From Euryodendron excelsum (Eukaryota; Streptophyta; Magnoliopsida; Ericales; Pentaphylacaceae): a stretch of 64,000 bases of DNA. The stretch covers positions 32,731,001-32,795,000 of the forward strand of contig CM065394.1 in the NCBI GenBank assembly GCA_033060915.1, in the 5' to 3' direction. Below, one piece after another: positions 25,297 to 34,562 of this stretch. The notes beneath the pieces were generated by a model. The model was not told where the DNA came from. It worked only from the letters and a program-made list of their open reading frames with translations, and did not search any database. A program made the translations under genes and the position numbers. Position 1 is the first letter of the stretch; every line of letters starts with the position of its first letter.

Positions 25297-25490
25297 TCTA
25301 AAAAATTTGTTTTTTCCTCCAAGCTCTGACAATTTTGTTTTTTTGCATTCTTACTTGTCATATCTCAACATCTATTGTATCAGATGAAAATAAATGTTTG
25401 TTTTTTCCTCCAAGCTCTGACAGTTTTGTTTTTTTGCATTCTCACTTGTCATATCGCAACAACTATTGTACTAGATGAAAATAAATGTGT
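25297..25490. repeat. tandem duplication, about 97 bp x 2
   Basis: Two adjacent copies contain TTTGTTTTTTCCTCCAAGCT, then CTGACA.TTTTGTTTTTTTGC, then CTTGTCATAT and AGATGAAAATAAATGT. They differ by only a few substitutions, so the duplication is younger than the repeats around it. Confidence 0.9.
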
Positions 25491-26690
25491 GGTAGACAAG
25501 AATACAACTCCGTGTATATATCTAAGCATTTAAAAGAACGAGCAACAGCCAGAAACATTTCTCAGTAGCAAACCAAGTGCTTCTACCAAAACTAAGCATT
25601 TGAAAAAAAAAAACATCTACAACAATTAGCAACAATGTATCAATGCTTCTACGTTTCCCTTTATCCCTCTTTCTAAAATATAGATCTCTCATCAATAAAA
25701 TGTTATAAATTCCACTTTCCCACATTTCCCCCACCATCCCCCAGTTAACTTTCCCTCAATTCTTCAATTTCTTTTTTCTTCAACAGGTTAGACTTTTTAG
25801 TTTCTATATAGAATACTAAACTACTTTTACTAAGAAAACATAAATTCTAAAAATCGTTACTTTTGTTGTCATCACTATCACAAGGTACGTAAAAATCAAG
25901 TTTATTTTATACTACAGTTCTAAATTACTTCTCTCAATTTGTTCTTCTAACCTATATTAATTCTAATGTTAAAATGCGGATGATACAATTCAGCAACAAC
26001 AAACCTGCCAAAAAAAAAAAAAAAAAAGGACTCAAAGATATCAAACTACATAGAGTAAGTCTAACAAATGATGATACTTTAAACGCTCTAAAAAATGTAA
26101 ACAGGTAAACAAATCCAACTGTAGAAAAATAGTTCATCATACAATAAAATTCTTACTGATTCACATATATTAGTTTAACCTTATTTTCATTGTGTAGGCG
26201 ATGGGATCAAAAGAAGGGAAAAAATGAGCTCTTTTGATAAAATCAATTCTTTCCAACCTGGCGTACATACTTCTCGCCCTCTGATTCTCCAAAACGGGTG
26301 AGATGGTAGATGTAGACAGCTCTGTGTGTGTGTGTGTGAAAGTATTGTTTATCACAATGCTTTAGTAAGCACATTATAGATTATTTTACGCAATGTAATA
26401 CAATTAATATAAATTCTAATGTCTCAGCTGATATTAATTCCTACGAATTCTATCTCTCCTCTAATGAAATTCTTAACACCTATTATAGTTATAGTTATGT
26501 TCATCAAAATTAATACTGCCACAATATAAGAACAACAAATTATTGCACTTATAAAAACTGTCATCTTAAGATCTTTACAACCAATTATGCATTCTTGTTT
26601 ATTTCTCTTTCCAAATAAATTTTTTTAGTTTCACTTATAACTTCAAAATACAATAAACAAATTTCATCCTCTCTTTGATTGGGCACTGGA

Positions 26691-26722
26691 GTTGCGTGCT
26701 TTGCACGTAACCTTATCACTAG
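26691..26722 (+). other. Helitron 3' terminal hairpin and CTAG end
   Basis: GTTGCGTGC and GCACGTAAC form a nine-pair stem (one G-T pair) with a TTT loop, followed by CTTATCACTAG. This hairpin is the family's replication terminator signal. The next base is the target-site T, and a (TA)10 run follows (26723-26742). Confidence 0.85.
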
Positions 26723-26878
26723 TATATATATATATATATATAATGGAATAAGTGTATGTTGGTGATGACACTGTTGTATATATGACAGAGTAAGCTATGT
26801 CAGATACAATATATAGATGTTGATTTAGAGTGTAGAAGAAAGTGTGCCTTTAACTTGTTGGGATGCATTAATTGTAAA

Positions 26879-27061
26879 GGGTAATGCTAGATAACCAGAA
26901 AATTCGTATAGAATTTATCACCAAAATGATGTGGCTAAGTTGTGGGCCTATCATTTTAAAATAAAGAACCCATCAATATGCTTGTTTATTACAAAATTAC
27001 CATGGTCATATCATTCTGGTGTAGAATTTTGTACAAAAATTCTGAAAGAATAACATTTTCC
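26879..27061. mobile_element. Mutator-like MITE, 183 bp
   Basis: The element is flanked by a perfect 9-bp direct repeat, AATTGTAAA, at 26870-26878 and 27062-27070. The two ends are long imperfect inverted repeats: GGGTAATGCTAGATAACCAG at the left against GGAAAATGTTATTCTTTCAG read inward from the right, continuing into AATT...CACCA(A/G)AATGAT. A 9-bp target duplication points to the Mutator superfamily. It sits 157 bp outside the Helitron end. Confidence 0.88.
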
Positions 27062-29800
27062 AATTGTAAATTGCTTGTATACATATAAAAAAAATACTAT
27101 TGTTTTAGAAAATCTGTACAAAAAAAACTCTACTAAAATAATGTGACATTAATATTATTCTAATTAACAGCCTTCACATACGTATATAATACTCACAACC
27201 AATTCTTTGTGGTGAAGTTCTGGATTAAATTTTTGAGATGGTTAATGGCTTAATTTAGTCGTTTTGTCTTGCTACTAGACAACCTTAATATTGCAATCTA
27301 CAACCCCCATATTTCACTTGTTTTTTTCCTTCTTGGAGAGGGTTTCCTCGAGGCAACTCAATTCAACAGTCGTCACTAATTACAACCACGTCTAACAAAG
27401 ATTTTACATATCTTACAAGGCTGCAATTCACCATGCGTAGCATGCAGACTGGTCAGAATCTGTTGGTTTGAGGTGGTTTGGGTAAACAAAAAATTAGGAA
27501 ATTTAATTGCTTCATATTCAGAGATTGGAATCGGTCAAGTTCAACTTTTGTATCAGAGAAATCATAAAGATCTGAAGAAAATTTTGAACCATCAGCATGC
27601 AAGTGATTATTCATTTTGTTACTAGAGGTGGTAGAAGGTAGATAAAAGGGAAACCTCATATTTTTTGTTCCATCCACCATAGCATTAATGTTTACAGTAT
27701 AATTCAATGAAACAAAAAAATAAAACAAAGTTTAGGGGATAACATTCCCTTTATGTAGACATGTAGAACTTCAATACTTAAGTCTACATTTTGCCATATC
27801 TAAGGGAAGAAAAGAAACTCTACATTATGCCAATGTTCTAACAAGTTCAAGAGTTATATACAAAGCTGGCTAATCCAGTTTCCATGGTTTTATGTAGAGC
27901 AACTAAATGGTTTATAAGAAGCATCTGGAGGATGGTCGATGACAAATTCCCCCACATGCTAAAATGGATGGAATCCTAGTACATGTATACCACTTACTAT
28001 ATTCTATATATCAATGCACATTTGGGGAAGTGATTCTCATAATTGAGACAACTACTGTCAGTGAGGGTAATCCCATGGAGATCTAGGTAGAAATGCTAGT
28101 GCCATTTATCTTATAAACATTTTGACATGCATGGGGAATAAAGGGATGGAATATATATTGACCAATTCCAAACACCACAAGTCAAGAAGGTGGATGTCCT
28201 CTCTCTCTTGAGAATCCATTCCTGATTGATCATGTCCAAATTATGCTCACAACATTTTTAAAGTAGGAAGTTGCTATCATTATAATGAACATAATGAGAG
28301 CACCTAGGCATTGATTCCCTCCCTACAGATAAGGTGTGAAAGGAATGGCTTTTCTTTTCTTTTTCTTATTTGGATTTTCTAAAAACATAATGGTAAATTT
28401 TCTGGAGAAGATTTGATATGCAAAGAAAATTAAGAACACATTTTCTCAGCAAACTTGTGCATGCGGGATTGTGTTCATACGGATTGACAAGCAATGAACA
28501 AAATTGTTATTTGTTGAAACGGTCGAAATGTTTTCGTATTTTAAGATACTGAAAAGAAATACTAATGGAATAATAAAATTCTAGTATTTTTATTGAAACA
28601 CACCGGAACATAATGAAATGTATCAAAACCTATCACAATATATTAAAAATGAAAGTTGTGTTGATAAGAGTTTAGAACTTTTCACAAATATTATTCAATT
28701 TTTATCGAGAAAAATAATATTTAGTTATATTAATATTTGTCACTTTTGAAATGTTTTTAAAACATTTTCGTTTTCGAAATTGCACACCAAAAAAAAATTT
28801 TGATTCTTTGTTGGCAGGCATGACATTGTGAGCTAAAGGTGTCCAGACTTGTGCTGACTACTCCCTCGAGCTCGAGCAGGCTATCGCTAAACTCGAACCA
28901 ATTAACCACATTGCAAAGGTATGGGGAATGGAACCCCCAAGAGATGTGTGATAATTTGTACATAAAATGAGCTAAACACGATCTACGAATAATAGAATAG
29001 CAGCAGCATTTCAAATCACAGAAAATATAATGAATTTAACAAAGGCAGTACAGTAAGATCACCAACTATATACTCCAATTATAAAGTATGTTAGTGAAAG
29101 AAAAATTTGTGGGCCTTGTTAGATCTTTGTCCTTTGCGTCTATCCATTCCAAAGTGAAATTGTAGAGAACCCACAAATGGGTCCACAAGCAGTGTTGCCA
29201 CAAGAGCCAAGAAAAGAACTGCTGAGCCAACTTGGTCCTGGGTATGCTATATTGTGTTTAGAAACTTCAAATCTGACCAAATTAGCAGGCTTCTCTGAGG
29301 CTGAATTTCTTCAGATTGATCAGTCAAGTGACTTTGGGATTACTGAGGAAGTTCAGTTGATCACCAATAGAAACATTGGAATGGGTGTTTTGGAATTTCC
29401 TTGATTGGGAATCATAGGCACTGTTATAAAAACAGGATATAAATTTATGAGTGAATATGGATTCCAGGGCTATAGAGATCATGTATATATAGGTCTTAGT
29501 GCCTCCTTTCTTGCTTGTAAAGTGAATGATATGCCATTTTCCATTAGGAAATGAATTCTAGTAACCATCAAGGTTTGAATTCCCATGGAAAAAATATCAG
29601 AGACATTCTCTTGACCTTTCATTTGGGGAATGAGTCCATCCAAGATGAACACTACCCTTTATTCCTCCTAGACTAAGCTAAAGTTCTTGAGCAGTAAGCC
29701 ACATATTAGCTTGATTATTCGAAAGAGATAACAGGCCAGTGGTTTCAGATGGTGACGTAGGTTGGATTCGATCAGCCTTGCAACGCAACTAGACTGAAAT
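27062..29800. other. spacer, no supportable gene
   Basis: I see no gene with recognisable domains here. A 75-codon plus-strand frame (29177-29404, MGPQAVLPQEPRKELLSQLG) has protein-like composition, and after its TGA the same frame stays open for another 48 codons (to a TGA at 29549-29551). It could be a decayed exon or gene fragment, but I do not recognise the family. Confidence 0.4.
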
Positions 29801-29806
29801 CATCTC

Positions 29807-29814
29807 TATATAAA
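29807..29814 (+). promoter_or_regulatory. TATA box upstream of the MIR hairpin
   Basis: TATATAAA lies 81 bp before the start of the microRNA-type hairpin. Plant MIR genes are RNA polymerase II units with a TATA box, and this spacing would put the hairpin about 50 nt into the transcript. The assignment is inferred from position. Confidence 0.55.
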
Positions 29815-29887
29815 CCCGAGCATGGCGTGTTTAAGGTAAGGCAGTAAGGAGGAGGGAGATAAGTATTTACTTATAGATTGATTGGAG

Positions 29888-29977
29888 AAGTTTCCATACG
29901 ACCTCAAAGGCTTCCAATATTCCAGGCATTGGTTTCAATGTGCAATGTTGGAAGCCTTTGAGACCGATTGAGGACTT
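29888..29977 (+). ncRNA. MIR477: MIR477-like microRNA precursor
   Basis: The sequence folds into a near-perfect hairpin. A 19-bp stem pairs 29903-29921 (CTCAAAGGCTTCCAATATT) with 29944-29962 (AATGTTGGAAGCCTTTGAG), with one G-T pair. An asymmetric internal loop and a CATTG/CAATG stem with a four-base GTTT loop close the top. The base extends outward with mismatches to GAAGTTT/GGACTT. The 5p arm around 29897-29917 shares CCTCAAAGGCTTCCAA with miR477 as I remember it from grape and poplar (family member with a CTCCCTCAAAGGCTTCC core); the first bases differ. The fold, arm length, small loop and upstream TATA box fit a plant MIR gene. Family assignment is from memory. Confidence 0.75.
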
Positions 29978-30973
29978 ACTCTTAGTGACTTACTGACATT
30001 CAATCTAATGATCAACCTGCAGGCTGCACTGAATATGATCGAAGGATGAGATTTTGATGGCCCTGCAGACAAAAAAAAGAAAAAGAAAGAAAGAATTCGC
30101 GCTTGGAGGATGGAGTGAAAATAGAGAGGAGGAGCTACACATTCTCCAGAGTTCTATTTTCAGGTATCTTAATTTGGCTTCTAAAAGAAAACTCATTTAC
30201 AATATATATGATTTATAATTAGCATGAAGAATGAAGAAATTAGTATTACAGTCACTTGGGTTGGCCTTAGTTTTAACATTCAATGTCTAGTTGTGACGTA
30301 TAGGCCTGTTATTATATGGATACAGGCACTGCAATATATATGATTTACTTTTTATTCAAAGTTAAAACAACTGATCTTTCTTTATTTATTCAACTAAAAT
30401 ACCTAATTGTTCTTTCATATTCATTCAACAGATCAAAACATCTGATCTACTTGAGATTCATCTAAGGTTTAGAATCCTCATTTGCTCAGTATAAATCCCT
30501 CATGCATGACGAATATGAACTAATATGTATAGAGTCAGCTAGCTTGTGTTTAAGCTTATGTGGACAAGTTAGTTACATAACCAAGTATTCAATTCTAAGA
30601 TATCGAAGGAAAGATGATGCAAAACAGGGAACAACTTTGATGTGATCGTCAAGAAAGTACAATTTCAGCTTGGCGGGGGTTACCAAGAAGAAGAATATTT
30701 GTCTTTGTGAGGGAAGTTTTGGTGATATCCCAAGCAACGGAGCTTTTAATTTGCAGTCCCTCATCTCTGTAGGAGATAGTTATGTATATCCTCGTCTAGG
30801 AAGCATTCCTAGCTACTTCAGAAACCTTGAACATGTTCATTTGTTGCTTCTTTTTAAATTTTCTTTAACTTCTTGTGAGACATGGCATAAGTTTCTGTAA
30901 ATCTAATAGAAAAAAGTTTTTTAAAAAAAATGCTTCTAACACCTTGATATCATACGGCTACGAATTTTAATTA

Positions 30974-31005
<32 letters not shown>

Positions 31006-33428
31006 AGGGGCATTATTCTCCACTCCTTCCCTCTTTTCCCCCACCCTCACCTCTCCTTCTCTCTCCGTATTTATGTAGCAGTGCTCGGCCGGGGGATGCT
31101 CCATTCCAATGGATTTTGAGGTCCAACTTTCTCTGAATTCTCTCCCTCAACGGCTACTCACGGAAACCCTATTTGGAGGCTTAATGAGGAGCCGTTGAGG
31201 CGAGGGTCTTCATAAAATGTTGGCTTTTCTGTATGATCAGTCTGGGCTAGCTATTCGAGAATGCAACATCGGACTTTTATTATAGCTCTGATGGTTTCAG
31301 TTGCCATGCAAGGTAAGTGCTTTACAGAGGCAATTTTCTATACTAAGCTTCATCTTTCCAATGGCTTTAACAATAACTCAGAACTAGTGCAGGAGTTGCA
31401 GGTATTTATGAAGCATTTATTCATATTTGATGTGTGTATCAGAAGGGAGTTCATGGCAGATCACAAATGGAATTGGTAAATCACGTGGGATGGCAAGTGC
31501 ATAAAAAAAAAAAAAAAAACACGAATCCCGATTCACCTCGCGAAGAGTTTGGTGTATAAACAAATAACTTACATGCGAGTAATAGCGAAGAAAACATAAT
31601 TTAATGCGTGTTTGGGACGCAGCAGCGTTTATGCCACCCTCAACCTGAACCTGCTCTAGTATAAAATCTCTAAATACTCATATTATATTTATTTATCATT
31701 AGTGTATAAGTAAATATTAGGTTTCTAATATTACTCCTTATTCTTGAATTTCTAGGCTCTTTTTTTTTCTTATTTCATATTATATTCATGTTTGTATAAT
31801 TTGTATTATTTTTATTTTTAGAGATATATTTTTATTTTTAAATTTTATACGAGTTAAATCTATTTCAACTTGAATCTTGATTAACAACAGAAGCAGAGTG
31901 GGGAGTTGGCTCAATACATCATAGATTGGGACGAACCCAGTAATCAAAATTTTCTATTAGAGGCAGAATAGGGTTTAACTTAACCCAACTGTTGCCATCC
32001 CTACTCAAGCTTATGCAAACTTGTGAATATTTGGTCGGTTACACATGAACTGCAAGTTGTACGAAGAACATGAAGGTAAAAAAATCCAGGTGTTTGTATC
32101 ATGATGTTCGCACTATTTTCTTCTTCTTCTTTTTTTTTTATTCCTTTTTTGGTTGTGCGGTTAAAAATGTTTGAACTAACTTATGTGTATTTTGGTTAAC
32201 GCTCTCTCAGTTTTGATCAAAAACAACTATTTATGCAGCGCTCTGGCCCTAAAAATTTGCAAATTTTGTACATTTGATGTCTGAATTTTGCAGTTAATTC
32301 CTATCTTCATTGGGCTTCCCCTCTAGCTCTAGGTTTATGATGTTAGCACTTCTCTAAACAATCTACTTTTCCTCTTTTTAGGCCACGGTACATAACGTGG
32401 CCATTTTTTTATTTTTATTTACAGATGCTTTTTAGTAGCCCATGGATTGGTGTCGGCACGCAGATCAAGATTTGGCATTTTCTAGACATAGAATTCAATT
32501 CATTGCTCTAAGGAAAATGCCATTTTTCATAAAATTTCACCAAATTAATGTGGTGATGGTATTTATTCTTGTAATTACTCTTATTTAACTAAATTATTTT
32601 ATCAAAAAAAAATTAGTATGAAATTTCTAATTGTATAATTCTCCATATTTTTTTGTCTTTGGATTGTGGGCAAGGATAGAACTAGAATTTTTCTTCTGGA
32701 GAGGGTGGCAAAAGTGTTGAAAGACTTTTGTGATGTATCAATACATTCAAAAGTTGAAATGTTATGATATCATGATAGCTAAAAAAATTGGTAACGTGGG
32801 ATTGTGGTGTGGTTCCATATGCATACATGACCCCAACCCAGTGGCATCAAAGCTTTCATTATTTTTTTTAATCTTATGTCAATTAACAAACAAACATGCA
32901 TCAAGAGTCAAAGTAGTCCAAACTCTCACAGAAATGTTTACACTTCCACTTACATTATATTTAAAATTTGAATTTATTAAAAAAAAGGTAAAACAAGAAA
33001 AATGAAAGAAACTTTACATTTTTTCTTGATTCAAACACAACGTTAAACACTACATGTATGCAAATGTAAACAATGCAATTGCTCTTTACTTCATATGTTT
33101 TTCCCTCATTCCAATTCCAATTTTCTTTGGTTTCCCATTATGTCCTTCAATATCTATTGGTTTGATTTTTCACTCATGATTAAAAAAAGGTAAAAGCAAA
33201 CAAAAAAAGTTGGAGATAAGGGTAGACACTAAACCAAATCGACACTTTATTGAAACTAAAAGTCTTGGTGTCTCAGTCGCACGTGGGAATTCTCTTATTT
33301 AGAAACGGGCAAAGGATGATAATTTAGAATGTGCATGATATTTGTGGATTCTTATTTACTACCAAAGAGAGCAACAAAAAATTGATGATTGCAACAAGAC
33401 TTATCATGACCAAGTGTGTAATTACTTA
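29978..33428. other. spacer, no supportable gene
   Basis: AT-rich sequence with a compound (AT)n(GT)n microsatellite at 30973-31005 and a pyrimidine-rich stretch at 31016-31070. Short frames at 30670-30900 (containing GDIPSNGAFNLQSL, loosely like a leucine-rich repeat) and 31261-31479 (AIFYTKLHLSNGFNNNSELV) look protein-like over parts of their length but have no neighbours in frame that would make a gene. Confidence 0.4.
30973..31005. repeat. compound (AT)n(GT)n microsatellite
   Basis: An AT run passes directly into a GT run of six units; it is a plain dinucleotide microsatellite in the spacer. Confidence 0.95.
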
Positions 33429-33718
33429 GAGAGATTATTCAGTAGGTTCAGAAAACTACGTCAGTATGATGATATGGTGTACCCAATCAATTACAAGTAA
33501 ACATATATTTCTATTTTAGGTTGACTGACCTAATTTTTAGATTAATTGGCCTGATTTTAAGAATAATGAAAATAACAATTTTTTTACTATATTTATATTT
33601 ATTACCCATGTAGTTTAGTTGAAAATAAATAAATAATGTGTTTACTTGTAATTGGTTGTAATTGGTTGGACACATCATTATGCTGACGTGGTGTTTCGAA
33701 TTTGCTGAATAATTTCTC
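33429..33718. mobile_element. MITE with about 75-bp inverted repeats
   Basis: The left arm (33429-33502, starting GAGAGATTATTCAG) and the right arm (ending GAATAATTTCTC) are inverted copies. Shared blocks read inward are ATTATTCAG, ACTACGTCAGTATGATGAT against CCACGTCAGCATAATGAT, and ATTACAAGTAAACA. The whole 290-bp unit could fold as one long hairpin. I could not define a target duplication, so the superfamily is open. Confidence 0.8.
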
Positions 33719-33874
33719 AATTATTTGGGTTAATTTTTAAGTTCATTTTTTAAAATTCTGATGACTTTTTTTTGCTATTTTTTATTTTTTAAACTTTTGG
33801 TAAAATAAAAGTATAAGTTAGAAGCCAATAAATGGTAGAAAATTGAATTTTTTTGATAGAGAAAAGTTTGTTGT

Positions 33875-34113
33875 TGCCCGTTTGGAACCTGTAGAAAGAA
33901 AGTGAAAAAAAAAAAAAAGAAAAATTTTTCTTCCACGTGATTTTACTTAAAAGTGAAAGAAAAACTTGAAAAGTGAGTCCACTAAAAAAAAAAGTGTTTT
34001 TCTTTTATTTTTTTTAACAAAATTAAATTTAAAAAACACAATTTTCTTTACCATTTCTTTTATTTATTTTTCTTCTTTTCTTTTCCCCATTTCACAAGTT
34101 TCAAATAGGCTCT
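33875..34113. mobile_element. GTTTGGAA-type MITE, copy 1
   Basis: The left end TGCCCGTTTGGAACCTGTAGAAAG pairs imperfectly with the right end, whose reverse complement reads GAGCCTATTTGAAACTTGTG. The interior is A/T-only in long stretches. A related element is at 53838-54172. It lies about 200 bp upstream of the calnexin promoter. Confidence 0.6.
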
Positions 34114-34317
34114 TAATTACGATCCAAACGAGCTTGACATAAATTTAGAAGGAAAAAAAAATGAAAGAAAAAGAAAACGTAGAGGGTGGGCGAGAGGAGA
34201 CCTGGTCAATGTTGTACGGGTCAACCCATTGGGCAGCCCGGATCAATCTAAAATAATCATAATCGCTCCGTCTATCGTACTTCTGCTGCAACGCTAGAAG
34301 GTCATTCGGACCCCTCA

Positions 34318-34336
34318 CGTGGCAGATTCTTATTGG
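34318..34336 (-). promoter_or_regulatory. ER stress response element (ERSE)
   Basis: CGTGG, then exactly nine bases, then ATTGG, which on the minus strand is the consensus CCAAT-N9-CCACG. It lies 64 bp upstream of the TATA box of the calnexin gene. ERSE is bound by NF-Y together with bZIP factors (bZIP28/bZIP60 in Arabidopsis) during the unfolded protein response, and calnexin is a classical target. Confidence 0.85.
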
Positions 34337-34399
34337 TCAAAGTCAGGTGGCATCCAATGCCATTGGTTGGAACAACTCGATGCCATTCGTCCCAAGATC

Positions 34400-34407
34400 T
34401 ATAAATA
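34400..34407 (+). promoter_or_regulatory. TATA box of calnexin
   Basis: TATAAATA lies 156 bp before the calnexin ATG; transcription would start near 34430-34440 and give a 5' UTR of about 125-130 nt. Confidence 0.7.
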
Positions 34408-34562
34408 TAATCTCCAGGATCCTCCCAAGTGGTCCACTTTTCTGATTAGCTCTCTCAGATCGATCACTCCTCGTGGGCGCTAGGGTTAGGGTTCCACGAC
34501 ACGAACTTGTGTAGATCTGAGATCTCCTCCTAATTTGGTAGTAATTTTGGAATTGGACAGTG

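Larger units (their letters stand above)
20694..26690. other. Helitron 3' non-coding region
   Basis: About 6 kb of AT-rich sequence without a supportable gene follows the RPA-like gene. It is built largely of degenerate repeats: (TA)n runs at 20904-20924 and 21889-21903, a pair of direct repeats at 21708 and 23937, a cluster of five diverged units between 22105 and 23645, and a tandem pair at 25297-25490. The minus-strand frame at 26170-26355 (YARLERIDFIKRAHFF) could be a captured exon but I do not recognise it. Confidence 0.6.
9507..26722 (+). mobile_element. Helitron, 17.2 kb, autonomous-type but decayed
   Basis: The left end reads TCTACCTAATATATAAAGC directly after an A (9506). The right end has a 9-bp-stem hairpin (26691-26711) followed eight bases later by CTAG (26719-26722) and then T. 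Terminal TC, a 3' hairpin, CTRR and insertion between A and T without target duplication are the defining Helitron features. Internally the element carries a Rep/PIF1-type helicase gene and an RPA1-like gene, both on the plus strand and both broken. It therefore descends from an autonomous element but is unlikely to move by itself. It was inserted into a TA-rich site 57 bp after the stop codon of the small membrane-protein gene. The 5' end was chosen from the family pattern; the 3' end is firmer. Confidence 0.85.

Noticed and set aside
30670..30900. Frame containing GDIPSNGAFNLQSL, loosely like a leucine-rich-repeat receptor
   Set aside because: Only one partial repeat is seen, with no flanking LRR or kinase sequence in any frame.
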